Source of the DNA: Rhodanobacter sp.
Lineage (GTDB): Bacteria > Pseudomonadota > Gammaproteobacteria > Xanthomonadales > Rhodanobacteraceae
Direction: 5' to 3'
Length of the DNA: 64,000 nucleotides
Assembly: GCA_024711345.1 (NCBI GenBank)
Contig: JANJTA010000015.1
Coordinates: 62,001 to 126,000 of the forward strand
Shown here: piece by piece, positions 8,933-20,241 of the stretch
Numbering within the stretch: the stretch's first letter is position 1
Layout: every line of letters begins with the position of its first letter
Position numbers and translations under genes: made by a program
The notes under the pieces: model-generated
Databases searched by the model: none
Told to the model about the DNA's origin: nothing
The model's input: only the letters and a program-made list of their open reading frames with translations

Positions 8933-8951
8933 TCGCCGATTGCGACGATAG

Positions 8952-10025
<1,074 letters not shown>

Positions 10026-10027
10026 GC

Positions 10028-10105
10028 ATTGAATCGGAAATAGGGAAGAGGGAATAGCGGCAAAGGGCGCTCTTCCGATTCCCTGTTTCCCATCCCCTCT
10101 TCCGG
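10028..10105. repeat. Imperfect inverted repeat between pheS and pheT
   Basis: The 90-bp spacer is built of GGGAAGAGGGAAT-like blocks and an inverted partner (TCTTCCGATTCCC). Such AGGGAAT-rich spacers occur between genes in related genomes, as far as I recall. It has no T-run and probably does not separate pheS from pheT transcriptionally. Confidence 0.45.
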
Positions 10106-10115
10106 ACTTCGACCC

Positions 10116-12494
10116 ATGAAATTCTCCGAAAACTGGCTGCGCGAACTGGTGGATGTGCAGGCCGATCGCGCCGAACTGGCTCATGCGCTGACCATGGCCG
10201 GGCTGGAAGTGGAAGAACTCACACCGCTGGGCGAAGGCTTGGACGGCGTGGTCGTGGCCGAGATCATCGGCGCCGAAAAACACCCGCAAGCCGACCGCCT
10301 GCAGGTGTGCAAGGTCGACGCCGGACAGGCCGATCCGCTCACGATTGTCTGTGGCGCGCCGAACGCGCGCGCAGGGCTCAAGGTGCCGCTGGCCATGGTG
10401 GGCGCGAAACTGCCGGGCGGCATCGCGATCAAGGCGGCCAAGCTGCGCGGCGTGGAATCGTTCGGCATGCTGTGCTCGGCGAAGGAGCTGGGTATCGACA
10501 CGGACGCTTCCGGCCTGCTGGAGCTGCCCGCGGATGCGCCGGTAGGCAAGTCGCTGGCCGATTACCTTGGCCTGCCCGACGCCAGCATCGAGCTGAAGCT
10601 CACCCCGAACCGCCCCGATTGCCTGGGCCTGGTCGGCCTGGCGCACGACGTCGCGGCATTGTTCGGCAGCGCGGCGAAGGTACCGGCGCCAGCGGAAGTG
10701 CGGGTCACCGGCGAGGCGCGCCGCGGCATCCGCCTGGAAGCCGGCAAGGATGCGCCGCGGTATCTGGGCCGCATCGTCGAGGGCATCGACCCGGCGGCGC
10801 GCACGCCGTTGTGGCTGGCCGAACGCCTGCGCCGTGCGGGTCTGCGTCCGATCGGCGCGGTGGTCGACGTCACCAACTACGTGATGCTGGAGCTGGGCCA
10901 GCCCATGCATGCGTTCGACAACGACACGCTCGAGGGCGACCTCGTGGTGCGCCACGCACGTGCGGGCGAGCGCCTCAAGCTGCTGGACGGCAGCGAGGCG
11001 ACGCTGGACCAGGGCTTCGTGCTGATCGCCGACGAAAAAAAGGCGCTGGCGGTGGCCGGCGTGATGGGCGGCTACGACTCGCGCGTCACCGATGCCACGC
11101 GCAACGTCTTGCTGGAGTCCGCGCATTTCGCGCCCGCCGCGATCATGGGCCGTGCGCGCAAGCTGGGACTGCACACCGATGCCTCGCACCGCTTCGAGCG
11201 CGGCGTCGATCCCGAGCTGCCGCGCCGCGCGCTGGAGCGCGCCACCGGGTTGCTGTTGGCGATCGCCGGCGGCAAGGCCGGGCCGGTGCTGGTGGCAGAA
11301 AACCTGGCCGATCTGCCGCAGCCGTCAGCGGTGGTGCTGCGCCGCGCGCGGCTGAAGCGCGTGCTGGGCGTGGAGGTGGCCGACGCCGAGGTGGCGCGCA
11401 TCTTCACTGCGCTGGGCATGCGCGTGGAAACGCAGGTCGATGGCTGGCGCATTACTGCGCCGAGCAGCCGCTTCGACATCGAGCGCGAGGAGGACCTGAT
11501 CGAGGAAGTCGCGCGCGTTTTCGGCTACGACAATATTCCCACCGCGACGCCGTCTGGCGCGCTGAGCCTGGCCATCGAGCCGGAGGCGCGCATCGGCGAG
11601 CTGGCGCTGCGCGAACAACTGGCCGCGCGCGGCTATTTCGAGGCGGTGAACCTGTCCTTCGTCTCGGCCGAGCTGCTGGCGCGCTGGGGCCTGGCCGGGC
11701 AGGGCGTACCGCTGGCCAATCCGCTGTCGGCCGACCTGGCGGTGATGCGCCCCTCGCTGCTGCCGGGCCTGGTCGAGGCGCTGCGCCACAACCGCGCGCG
11801 CCAGCAGGAGCGGGTGCGGCTGTTCGAGGTGGCCCGGGTATTCGGGGCGGGCGATCCGCCCGTCGAAACGCCGAGCCTGGCCATCGTCGCCTGCGGTTCC
11901 GCGCGCGCCGAGCAGTGGGGCGAGCCGTCCCGCGCGCTGGACTTCTTCGACCTCAAGGGCGACCTGGACGCGTTGCTGGCCTGGGGCGGCGAGCCGCAGC
12001 GCTGGGCGGTACATGCCGACGGCCTGCCGTCCTGGCTGCATCCGGGCCGCGGCGCCCGTCTCTCGCGCGATGGCGTGACGGCCGGCTACCTCGGCGCGTT
12101 GCACCCGCAGCTGGCCAAGGCGTTGGACCTGGGCCCGGACGTACACGTGCTGGAACTCCAGCTGGCCCCGTTGCTGGCCCGTCGCCTGCCGCGCGCCCGG
12201 CCGGTGCCGCGGTTTCCCACGGTGCGCCGCGACCTTGCGGTGGACGTGCCGGAAACGGTCAGCTGGTCACAGATTGAACAGGCGGTCCGCCGCACGCTGG
12301 GCGAGCGGCTGGGGGAGCTTCGCCTGTTCGACCGCTACAGCGGCAAGGGCGTCGAAGCTGGCCGAAAAAGCCTGGCTATGGGCTTGATTTTACAGGACGC
12401 TTCCCGCACGCTTACCGACGACGACGCGGACCGCTGCGTACGCGAAGCGATAGCTGCGTTGGAGCAATCATGCAAGGCAAAGCTGCGAGGATGA
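10116..12494 (+). CDS. pheT: Phenylalanyl-tRNA synthetase beta subunit
   Basis: Structural and tRNA-binding subunit of PheRS, which also edits mischarged tyrosine. The 792-residue protein has the long bacterial form: N-terminal EMAP-like tRNA-binding domain ([17 protein letters not shown]), B3/B4 editing domain with NRPDCLG and PMHAFD, B5 domain, catalytic-like core ([13 protein letters not shown]) and C-terminal anticodon-binding domain ([10 protein letters not shown]). Its stop lies 1 nt before the ihfA start, so translation is probably coupled. Confidence 0.98.
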   Translation: MKFSENWLRELVDVQADRAELAHALTMAGLEVEELTPLGEGLDGVVVAEIIGAEKHPQADRLQVCKVDAGQADPLTIVCGAPNARAGLKVPLAMVGAKLPGGIAIKAAKLRGVESFGMLCSAKELGIDTDASGLLELPADAPVGKSLADYLGLPDASIELKLTPNRPDCLGLVGLAHDVAALFGSAAKVPAPAEVRVTGEARRGIRLEAGKDAPRYLGRIVEGIDPAARTPLWLAERLRRAGLRPIGAVVDVTNYVMLELGQPMHAFDNDTLEGDLVVRHARAGERLKLLDGSEATLDQGFVLIADEKKALAVAGVMGGYDSRVTDATRNVLLESAHFAPAAIMGRARKLGLHTDASHRFERGVDPELPRRALERATGLLLAIAGGKAGPVLVAENLADLPQPSAVVLRRARLKRVLGVEVADAEVARIFTALGMRVETQVDGWRITAPSSRFDIEREEDLIEEVARVFGYDNIPTATPSGALSLAIEPEARIGELALREQLAARGYFEAVNLSFVSAELLARWGLAGQGVPLANPLSADLAVMRPSLLPGLVEALRHNRARQQERVRLFEVARVFGAGDPPVETPSLAIVACGSARAEQWGEPSRALDFFDLKGDLDALLAWGGEPQRWAVHADGLPSWLHPGRGARLSRDGVTAGYLGALHPQLAKALDLGPDVHVLELQLAPLLARRLPRARPVPRFPTVRRDLAVDVPETVSWSQIEQAVRRTLGERLGELRLFDRYSGKGVEAGRKSLAMGLILQDASRTLTDDDADRCVREAIAALEQSCKAKLRG

Positions 12495-12495
12495 G

Positions 12496-12795
12496 ATGGC
12501 TCTGACCAAGGCGGAAATGGCCGAGCGGCTTTTCCTCGACGTGGGCCTCAACAAGCGCGAGGCAAAAGAGTTCGTGGACGCCTATTTCGAGGTGGTCCGC
12601 GGAGCCCTGGAAAACGGCGAACAGGTAAAGTTGTCCGGCTTCGGCAATTTCGATCTGCGACTGAAGAACCAGCGGCCCGGGCGCAACCCGAAGACCGGCG
12701 AGGAGATTCCGATCTCCGCCCGGCGCGTGGTGACGTTCCGGCCGGGACAGAAACTCAAGGTAAGAGTCGAGGGCTATGCTGGACCAAGGGAATAA
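12496..12795 (+). CDS. ihfA: Integration host factor alpha subunit
   Basis: A 99-residue DNA-bending protein of the HU/IHF family, acting as a heterodimer with IhfB in recombination, replication and transcription. The DNA-binding arm segment [20 protein letters not shown] marks it as IHF-alpha. It starts 1 nt after the pheT stop, as in many gammaproteobacteria (pheST-ihfA), and its 3' end overlaps the MerR-type gene by 20 nt. Confidence 0.97.
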   Translation: MALTKAEMAERLFLDVGLNKREAKEFVDAYFEVVRGALENGEQVKLSGFGNFDLRLKNQRPGRNPKTGEEIPISARRVVTFRPGQKLKVRVEGYAGPRE

Positions 12796-13132
12796 CACCG
12801 AGCTGCCTGCCATCCCGGCCAAGCGCTACTTCACCATCGGTGAGGTCAGCGAGTTGTGCGGTGTGAAGCCCCACGTGCTGCGCTACTGGGAGCAGGAGTT
12901 TCCTGCGCTCAACCCGGTCAAGCGCCGCGGCAACCGCCGCTACTACCAGCGCCACGACGTGCTGATGATCCGCCAGATCCGCTCGCTGCTGTACGACGAA
13001 GGCTTCACCATCACCGGTGCGCGCGCACGCCTGGAAGGCCCGCAGGCGCGGATGGAAGCGAGCATCTCGCACCAGATCGTGCGCCAGGTGCGGATGGAAC
13101 TGGAAGAAGTGTTGACCCTGCTGCGCCGCTGA
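12776..13132 (+). CDS. MerR-family transcriptional regulator next to ihfA
   Basis: A 118-residue regulator with the MerR DNA-binding domain near the N terminus ([25 protein letters not shown], residues about 18-42, written here only as the family signature: helix-turn-helix plus LRYWE) and a wing with RRGNRRYY. It lacks a large ligand-binding domain and ends in a coiled-coil-like helix. A homologue directly after ihfA is conserved in pseudomonads and xanthomonads, and its regulon is not known to me. The ATG lies inside ihfA. Confidence 0.9.
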   Translation: MLDQGNNTELPAIPAKRYFTIGEVSELCGVKPHVLRYWEQEFPALNPVKRRGNRRYYQRHDVLMIRQIRSLLYDEGFTITGARARLEGPQARMEASISHQIVRQVRMELEEVLTLLRR

Positions 13133-13136
13133 AGGC

Positions 13137-13166
13137 TTCCGGACGCGCCGCACAAGCTGCTAGACT
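13137..13166 (+). promoter_or_regulatory. Candidate promoter of tRNA-Pro
   Basis: TTCCGG (13137-13142) and TAGACT (13161-13166) are 18 bp apart, and the tRNA begins 17 nt downstream of the -10. Both boxes are imperfect, but the placement fits a stable-RNA gene. Confidence 0.35.
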
Positions 13167-13183
13167 TGCCAGCTTGCCGTAGT

Positions 13184-13260
13184 CGGGGCGTAGCGCAGCC
13201 TGGTAGCGCATCTGCCTGGGGGGCAGAGGGTCGTCGGTTCGAATCCGGCCGCCCCGACCA
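13184..13260 (+). tRNA. tRNA-Pro (anticodon GGG)
   Basis: A 77-nt cloverleaf: acceptor stem CGGGGCG pairs with CGCCCCG, D arm with AGCGCAGCC, anticodon stem TCTGC/GCAGA around loop CTGGGGG giving anticodon GGG (reads CCC and CCU), T arm with GTTCGAATC, discriminator A and encoded CCA end. It is followed at once by an intrinsic terminator. Confidence 0.97.
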
Positions 13261-13276
13261 ATTCGGCGATCGAGTA

Positions 13277-13306
13277 CGAAAAAAGCGCCTCCGGGCGCTT
13301 TTTTCG
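13277..13306. terminator. Bidirectional intrinsic terminator (tRNA-Pro / serA)
   Basis: CGAAAAAAGCGCC (13277-13289) and GGCGCTTTTTTCG (13294-13306) form a perfect 13-bp stem around TCCG. It has T-runs in both directions and so serves both tRNA-Pro on the plus strand and serA on the minus strand. Confidence 0.9.
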
Positions 13307-13316
13307 TCTGGCGGCT

Positions 13317-14549
13317 TCAGTACAGCACGCGGCTGCGCAGCGTTCCGGGAATCGCCGCCAGCTTGGCCTTCAGCTCGTTGGCTTGGGCCTCGTCGGCGCT
13401 GACGTCAATCACCACGTAGCCCACCTCGCTGTCGGTCTGCAGGAATTGCGCGTCGATGTTGATGTTGCCGGCCGAGAACAGTTCATTGATGCGCGACAAC
13501 GTGCCCGGCACGTTGCGGTGGATATTCAGCAGGCGACGGCTGTGCGGGTGCTCGGGCAGGGCCACCTCGGGGAAATTCACCGCCGACAGGGTGGAGCCGT
13601 TGTCGCTGTAGCGCACCAGCTTGCTGGCGACCTCGATGCCGATGTTGTCCTGCGCCTCCAGCGTGCTGCCGCCGATGTGCGGGGTGAGGATCACGTTGTC
13701 CAGGCCGATCAGCGGCGAGACGAAGGGATCGTCGTTGCCTTTCGGTTCAACCGGGAACACGTCGACTGCGGCACCAGCCAGATGGCCGGCGCGCAGCACC
13801 GCGGCCAGCGCGTCGATGTCCACCACGCTGCCGCGCGAGGCGTTGATCAGCATCGCGCCGGCGCGCATCTTCGCCAGCTGTTCGCGGCGGATCATCAGCC
13901 GGGTGGCGGGGGTTTCCGGCACGTGCAGGGTGACCACGTCGGCGCGTTCCAGCAGTTCGTCCAGGCTGGACACGGCGCGCGCATTGCCCAGCGCCAGCTT
14001 GGTCTCGATGTCGTGGAAGATCACCCGCATGCCCAGGCTCTCGGCCAGCACGCCGACCTGGGTGCCGATGTGACCGTAGCCGACGATGCCGAGCACCTTG
14101 TCGCGCGTCTCGTAGCTGCCGCTGGCCGACTTGGCCCAGCCGCCGCGGTGGCACTGCGCGTTCTTCTGCGGGATGCCGCGCAGCAGCATGATCGCCTCGG
14201 CGATCACCAGCTCGGCCACGCTGCGCGTGTTGGAGTAGGGCGCGTTGAACACCGGCACGCCGAGCCTGCGCGCGGCGCCCAGATCCACCTGATTGGTGCC
14301 GATGCAGAAGCAGCCCACCGCGATCAGCCGCTTGGCCTGGGCCAGCACGTCGGCGGTGAGCTGGGTGCGTGAGCGGATGCCGATGATGTGCGCGTCGGCG
14401 ATGCGCGCCTTCAGCTCGTCTTCCGGCAGCGACTTGGCATGCAGCTCGACCTGGCTGTAGCCGGCGCGGCGGAAGTTGTCCACCGCACTGGCGCTGACGC
14501 CCTCCAGCAGCAATACCTTGATGTCCTGGCGGGGGTAGGAGGTCTGCAT
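13317..14549 (-). CDS. serA: D-3-phosphoglycerate dehydrogenase
   Basis: First step of serine synthesis: oxidises 3-phosphoglycerate to 3-phosphohydroxypyruvate with NAD, and in several bacteria also reduces 2-oxoglutarate to D-2-hydroxyglutarate. The 410-residue length equals the E. coli enzyme. Visible are the NAD motif GYGHIGTQVG, the catalytic Arg (NASRGSVVD), Glu and His (TPHIGGSTLEAQ), and a C-terminal ACT domain (about 335-410) used for serine inhibition. The ATG at 14549 matches the family start; an upstream GTG-type extension of 37 residues is not family-like. It is divergent from a D-2-hydroxyglutarate dehydrogenase-like gene. Confidence 0.95.
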   Translation of the reverse strand: MQTSYPRQDIKVLLLEGVSASAVDNFRRAGYSQVELHAKSLPEDELKARIADAHIIGIRSRTQLTADVLAQAKRLIAVGCFCIGTNQVDLGAARRLGVPVFNAPYSNTRSVAELVIAEAIMLLRGIPQKNAQCHRGGWAKSASGSYETRDKVLGIVGYGHIGTQVGVLAESLGMRVIFHDIETKLALGNARAVSSLDELLERADVVTLHVPETPATRLMIRREQLAKMRAGAMLINASRGSVVDIDALAAVLRAGHLAGAAVDVFPVEPKGNDDPFVSPLIGLDNVILTPHIGGSTLEAQDNIGIEVASKLVRYSDNGSTLSAVNFPEVALPEHPHSRRLLNIHRNVPGTLSRINELFSAGNINIDAQFLQTDSEVGYVVIDVSADEAQANELKAKLAAIPGTLRSRVLY

Positions 14550-14662
14550 GCGTCGTCCCGGGAAGTGGCGTTGTCGCCCACTATGCCAGATTTGCGGCAC
14601 TGCAGCACTGGACGCGGAGCGTAGCGGCTGGCAGGCTGCGGAAACATCGCTGGAGCCCAAGC

Positions 14663-16057
14663 ATGTCCGACCCTCGCCTTGCCGAACTGTCCCGCCGCCT
14701 GCCGGAACTGCGCCTGCTCACCGCGCCCGCCGAGCTGGAACATTACGGCCGCGACTGGACCCGCCGCTGGACGCCGGCGCCACTGGCGATCGCGCTGCCG
14801 ACCGGCGCGCAGGAGGTGCAGGCGATCGTGCGCTGGGCGAACGAGCAGCGCGTGGCGATCGTGCCGTCCGGTGGGCGCACCGGCCTGTCCGGCGGTGCGG
14901 TGGCGGCGAACGGCGAGCTGGTGCTGAGCCTGGAGCGGATGAACCGGGTGCTGGCGTTCGATGCGGTCGACCGCACGCTCACCGTGCAGCCGGGGGTGAT
15001 CCTGCAGCACGTGCACGAGGCGGCGCGCGAGCACGGCCTGGTCTACCCGGTCGATTTCGCCGCACGCGGCTCGTGCTCGATCGGCGGCAACATTGCCACC
15101 AACGCCGGCGGCATCCGGGTGGTCCGCTACGGCAACACGCGCGAGTGGATCGCCGGCCTGAAGGTGGTGGCCGGCAACGGCGAACTGCTGGACCTGAACC
15201 GCGGGCTGGTCAAGAACTCCAGCGGCTACGACTTTCGCCAGCTGCTGGTCGGCTCGGAAGGCACGCTCGGCATCGTGGTGGAGGCAACCTTGCGGCTCAC
15301 CGAGCCGCCGCCCCCCTCGCAGGTGATGCTGCTGGCGCTGCCGGACATGGATGCGCTGATGCAGGTGTTCGCGCTGTTCCGCGCACGGCTGGTGGCGCTG
15401 CAGGCGTTCGAGTTCTTCACCGACGTGGCGCTGCGCCACGTGCTGGCGCACGGCGCGCAGCGCGCGATCGACGGCGATCACCCCTATTACGTGGTCGCCG
15501 AGTTCGATGCCGCCGACGAGCGGCAGCAGGAGGCCGCGCTGGCCGCGTTCGAGCAGGGCGTGACGGAAGGCTGGATCAGCGACGGCGTGATCGCGCAGAG
15601 CGAGGCGCAGGCCGCTGCGCTGTGGCGGCTGCGCGAAGGCATCACCGAGAGCCTGGCGCCGCGGCGGCCGTACAAGAACGACGTGTCGGTGCGGATCAGC
15701 GCGGTGCCGGCGTTCCTGCACGAGATGCAGGCCTTGCTGGCGCGCGAGTACCCGCGGGCCGAGGTGGTCTGGTTCGGCCACATCGGTGACGGCAACCTGC
15801 ACATCAACGTGTTGCGCCCGGACGAGCTGGCGGAGGAGGCGTTCATCGCCCAGTGCGAGCACGTCACCGCGCTGCTGGCCGCGACGCTGCAGCGCCATGG
15901 CGGCAGCATCTCGGCCGAGCACGGCATTGGCCTGGTCAAGCGGGCGTATCTGGAAAGCACCCGCAGCGCGGCGGAGATCGCGCTGATGCGCGGCGTGCGC
16001 CAGGTATTCGACCCCAATGGCGTCCTCAATCCCGGCAAGCTGTTCGCCCCCGACTGA
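14663..16057 (+). CDS. FAD-linked D-2-hydroxyacid dehydrogenase, probable D-2-hydroxyglutarate dehydrogenase
   Basis: A 464-residue flavoprotein of the GlcD/D2HGDH/D-lactate dehydrogenase family. The N-terminal PCMH FAD domain shows GGRTGLSGGAV and SIGGNIATNAGG, and the C-terminal cap has the metal-binding segments HIGDGNLHINV and SAEHGIGLVKR. The divergent pairing with serA supports D-2-hydroxyglutarate as substrate: oxidation back to 2-oxoglutarate is reported to pull the SerA reaction forward in pseudomonads. Glycolate or D-lactate cannot be excluded from sequence alone. The start is the ATG at 14663, 113 bp from the serA start. Confidence 0.88.
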   Translation: MSDPRLAELSRRLPELRLLTAPAELEHYGRDWTRRWTPAPLAIALPTGAQEVQAIVRWANEQRVAIVPSGGRTGLSGGAVAANGELVLSLERMNRVLAFDAVDRTLTVQPGVILQHVHEAAREHGLVYPVDFAARGSCSIGGNIATNAGGIRVVRYGNTREWIAGLKVVAGNGELLDLNRGLVKNSSGYDFRQLLVGSEGTLGIVVEATLRLTEPPPPSQVMLLALPDMDALMQVFALFRARLVALQAFEFFTDVALRHVLAHGAQRAIDGDHPYYVVAEFDAADERQQEAALAAFEQGVTEGWISDGVIAQSEAQAAALWRLREGITESLAPRRPYKNDVSVRISAVPAFLHEMQALLAREYPRAEVVWFGHIGDGNLHINVLRPDELAEEAFIAQCEHVTALLAATLQRHGGSISAEHGIGLVKRAYLESTRSAAEIALMRGVRQVFDPNGVLNPGKLFAPD

Positions 16058-16082
16058 AGGTCGCAAGCCGCGCCCATGCTAG

Positions 16083-17078
<996 letters not shown>

Positions 17079-17095
17079 GGCGAGCCATGACGGGG

Positions 17096-17180
17096 TTGGA
17101 GCCCGCTGGCGGGCGATGCTCCTGTCCCGAGATCCGACGACGATCAAAGCGGGAGCATCGCCCGCCGGCGGGCTCCTGCG
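17096..17180. repeat. Paired REP-like element between pip and upp
   Basis: TTGGAGCCCGCTGGCGGGCGATGC and its inverted partner GCATCGCCCGCCGGCGGGCTCCTGC flank about 35 bp of unique sequence. The element fills the space between two convergent genes. The GTAG head is replaced by TTGG in this copy. Confidence 0.75.
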
Positions 17181-17193
17181 CGGCTGGTGTCGG

Positions 17194-17838
17194 TCAGTCG
17201 TTCGCCGGCAACTGCTTGGTGCCGAAAATCTTGTCGCCGGCGTCGCCGAGGCCGGGCAGGATGTAGCCGCGTTCGTTGAGGCGCTGGTCGATCGCGGCGG
17301 TGTAGATCTCGATGTCGGGGTGGGCCGCGGTGATGCGTTCGAGGCCTTCCGGCGCGGCGACCAGGAACAGTCCCTTGATGCGCTTGCAGCCGGCCGCCTT
17401 CAGCATGTCGACGGTGGCGACCAGGGTACCGGCGGTGGCCAGCATCGGGTCCACGATCAGCGCGATGCGCTCGTCCATGCGCCCGCTGAGCTTTTCGTAG
17501 TAGGTGGTCGGCTTCAGCGTCCGCTCGTCGCGCTGCAGGCCGACCACGCTGACCTTGGCCGCGGGGATCAGGTCGAGCACGCCCGGCAGCATGCCCAGGC
17601 CGGCGCGCAGGATCGGCACGATGGTGATCTTCTTGCCCTTGATCCGGTGCACGTGCAGCGGCCCGGCCCAGCCCTCGATTTCCTCCTCGACCGTTTCCAG
17701 GTCCTTGGTGGCCTCGTAGGTGAGCAGCGCGGCGACCTCGGAGGCCAGCTCGCGGAACTCCTTGGTGCTGATGCCGGCGCGGCGCATCAGGCCGAGCTTG
17801 TGCTGGATCAGCGGGTGGCGGACTTCGACGATCTTCAT
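17194..17838 (-). CDS. upp: Uracil phosphoribosyltransferase
   Basis: Pyrimidine salvage enzyme: uracil plus PRPP gives UMP. The 214-residue protein has the family N terminus [19 protein letters not shown], the REL and TYEA segments, and the PRPP-binding loop [13 protein letters not shown]. The ATG at 17838 is the only family-like start. The last codons lie 14 bp from a REP-like element. Confidence 0.97.
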   Translation of the reverse strand: MKIVEVRHPLIQHKLGLMRRAGISTKEFRELASEVAALLTYEATKDLETVEEEIEGWAGPLHVHRIKGKKITIVPILRAGLGMLPGVLDLIPAAKVSVVGLQRDERTLKPTTYYEKLSGRMDERIALIVDPMLATAGTLVATVDMLKAAGCKRIKGLFLVAAPEGLERITAAHPDIEIYTAAIDQRLNERGYILPGLGDAGDKIFGTKQLPAND

Positions 17839-17949
17839 GAATGACTGTCTTTCGGGGCGGCGTGGGCGCGACAGTCGGGGAGCTTAGCGAAGCGGCCCCG
17901 TCGGCGCACGCAGGAACGTGCGCCGGCGGGAGTGGAGTTGCAGAAGGTC

Positions 17950-18312
17950 TTACGGCGTGGCGGCGTTGTCCTTCAGGCAGCTGCTCATGAAGGTCTTGCG
18001 GTCGGCGCCCTTGAGCCCCTTGGCGGTGGCATCGGCGTTGCAGGTTTTCATCTTTTCCTGCTGGGCCTGTTTCGCCGCGGGTGCGGCGGCCGCTGCGGTG
18101 CTGCCGCCCTTCAGGCAAGTGCTCATGAAGGCCTTGCGTTCGGCCCCTTTCTTGCCGGTGGCCTGCTTGTTGCAATCGATCATGCGCTGCTGCTGCGCGG
18201 TGTGTGGCTTGGCGGCCGGAGCGGCGGTGCCGGCTTGCGGCGTGGCGGCGAAGGCGGCGCCGGCGAATGCCAGCGCGGCACTGACGGCAAGCAGGCGAAG
18301 TGACATCGACAT
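17950..18312 (-). CDS. Secreted PsiF-repeat protein
   Basis: A 120-residue exported protein with a signal peptide (cleavage probably after AFA near residue 22), an Ala/Pro/Gln-rich linker and two PsiF repeats of the pattern CN-x(5)-K-x(4)-R-x-FMS-x-CLK (about residues 42-72 and 84-115). Each repeat holds two Cys that could form a disulfide in the periplasm. PsiF of E. coli is phosphate-starvation induced; its function is not known, and no Pho box was recognised here. An AGGG site precedes the ATG at 18312. Confidence 0.85.
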   Translation of the reverse strand: MSMSLRLLAVSAALAFAGAAFAATPQAGTAAPAAKPHTAQQQRMIDCNKQATGKKGAERKAFMSTCLKGGSTAAAAAPAAKQAQQEKMKTCNADATAKGLKGADRKTFMSSCLKDNAATP

Positions 18313-18456
18313 CGTTGAACCCTCCCTAGGTGACCGGCGAGCGCCGGCGCGGGCAGTCTATGCCCGGCGGTTGCCGCCATGGGAGTGGGCGGAACCTGAC
18401 ATGCACGAAGTATTCAGCTGCGGCGACGTGTCAAGCGTCGCCGCAGCGGGTTCGGC

Positions 18457-19953
18457 TCAGGCCGCCTCGGCCTTGGCCTTGCGCGGGCCTTCCAGCAGTG
18501 CCCGGCGCACGTGCGACACGATCAGGTCGACCTCGGCGCTGGTGACGTTGAAGTGCGGGGTGAAGCGCAGCGAGTTGGCGCCGCCATGGATCACGCCGAC
18601 GCCGTGCTCGCGCATGTACTCCTCGGTGGAACCGGCGCCGTAGCACTTGTAGTCCGCGGCCAGCTCGCAGGAGAACAGCAAGCCGGTGCCCTGCACCTTG
18701 GTGATCAGGCCACCCAGTTCGTTCTTCAGCGCGTTGAGCTTGTCGACGAATTCCTTGCCGCGCTCGCGGATGTTGTTGCGCACGGCATCGCTGAGTTCGC
18801 CCAGCGTGGCCAGCGCCACGTCCAGCGCGCGCGGGTTGGCGGTCATGGTGTTGCCGTAGATGCCCTTGCGGTACAGCCCGGCGGCACGGTCGCCGACGGC
18901 CAGCACGGACAGCGGGTACTGGCCGGCGTTGAGCGCCTTGGAGAAGGTTTCCATGTCCGGCGGCGGCAGGCCCTCGAAGCCCGGGTAATCCACGAACGAC
19001 AGCACGCCGTGGGCGCGCAGGCCGGCCTGGATCGAGTCGACCAGCAGCAGGGTGCCGTGCGATTCGGTGAGCGTGCGTGCGGCCTGGTAGAACTCCGGCG
19101 TCACCGCGCGGCCGGGGTCGCCTTCGCCCATCACCGGCTCCAGGAACATCGCCTCGATGAACCAGCCGTGCCTGTCGGCATCGGCGAACGCGGCTTCCAG
19201 CTGCGCCACGTCGTAGGGCGCCACGGTGATCAGGGTGTTCTCGTGACGGTAGCTGGCGAGGTTCTGCTGATAGGTCTTGCGGCTGGAATCGGAATACAGC
19301 GCCGGCGCCTCGGTGCGGCCGTGGAACGCGCCTTTCACCGCCAGGCGCTTGATGCTGCGGCCGGCGTAACGGCCACCTTCGTCGGTCATCGCCTTGGCGT
19401 TGACGTCGGCGATGCGGCACGCCAGCGAGACCGACTCCGAGCCGGAGTTCAGGCACAGATAGTGCTTGTAAGGATTGCCGCCGCGGCTGCGGCCCAGTTC
19501 CTTGTCCAGCGCCGCGGTGAAGCGCAGCTGCGCCACGCTGGGCGACATCACGTTCGCCATCACCTGCGGGCGGGCCAGTGCGGCCAGGATCGCCGGATCG
19601 TTGTGGCCGAAGCCGAGCATGCCGTAGCCGCCGTTGTCGTGCACCACGGCGCCCTTCAGGGTGACGATCCAGGGACCGCGCGCGGCGGCCGGCAGGTACG
19701 GGTTGATCGCGTCGTCCGGGTAGAAGTTGACGAAGCCGGCCTGCGCCTGGGCCAGCTGCTGGGCCTCGTCGAGCCTGAGGAAATCCGACAGGTCCGCGCG
19801 CAGCTCGCGATGGCGCGCCACGGCCTCGGCGATCGCCTGGCCCAGCAGGGGATCGTTCGCCGCCATGCGCTCGATGGTGGCGTCGTCCAGGCCGACGGTC
19901 CGCGGCTTGCCGCCGAATTCGCGCAGTTCGCGCAGCTGGTTGATCACACCCAT
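18457..19953 (-). CDS. Class III pyridoxal-phosphate aminotransferase
   Basis: A 498-residue fold-type I, class III aminotransferase. Residues 1-90 are a helical extension. The PLP core shows NSGSESVSLA, AFHGRTEA, the Asp of LLLVDSIQAG and the likely PLP lysine in METFSKALNAG. The substrate cannot be set from sequence; omega-amino acids or lysine-type donors are typical of the class. It is only distantly similar to the second class III enzyme at 45063-46466. It is transcribed alone, with an upstream region of 288 bp shared with a divergent ABC transporter. Confidence 0.85.
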   Translation of the reverse strand: MGVINQLRELREFGGKPRTVGLDDATIERMAANDPLLGQAIAEAVARHRELRADLSDFLRLDEAQQLAQAQAGFVNFYPDDAINPYLPAAARGPWIVTLKGAVVHDNGGYGMLGFGHNDPAILAALARPQVMANVMSPSVAQLRFTAALDKELGRSRGGNPYKHYLCLNSGSESVSLACRIADVNAKAMTDEGGRYAGRSIKRLAVKGAFHGRTEAPALYSDSSRKTYQQNLASYRHENTLITVAPYDVAQLEAAFADADRHGWFIEAMFLEPVMGEGDPGRAVTPEFYQAARTLTESHGTLLLVDSIQAGLRAHGVLSFVDYPGFEGLPPPDMETFSKALNAGQYPLSVLAVGDRAAGLYRKGIYGNTMTANPRALDVALATLGELSDAVRNNIRERGKEFVDKLNALKNELGGLITKVQGTGLLFSCELAADYKCYGAGSTEEYMREHGVGVIHGGANSLRFTPHFNVTSAEVDLIVSHVRRALLEGPRKAKAEAA

Positions 19954-20015
19954 GATGAATCCTCCGTAGCCCCGCCGGGCGGCGTGCCGTGCCGAATGGC
20001 GGAAGTGGTGAATGC

Positions 20016-20046
20016 GTGCCGGGAAGTGCGAAGAGCCGGCACTTCC
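20016..20046 (-). promoter_or_regulatory. Overlapping alternative stems upstream of the class III aminotransferase
   Basis: In the presumed leader, GTGCCGG (20016-20022) can pair with CCGGCAC (20036-20042), or GGAAGTG (20022-20028) with CACTTCC (20040-20046). The two pairings exclude each other. This could be a switch or a coincidence; no T-run follows. Confidence 0.25.
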
Positions 20047-20241
20047 TCAATGTTTTCAGGCGTTTCGTGCCGCCGCGAGTGCTTCGAGGCGGCTTTATCC
20101 CTCACAGGATACCCTGCGGCGGCGGCGGCCGTAACCCCGTGCCGCCGCCGCGGGTGACGGCTGTCATGGCCGGTGGCTGACGTCGGCGACTGCCGGCGGT
20201 GGCCGGCCACGCGCAGGATGCGCGGCACCGGAGGATTTTCC

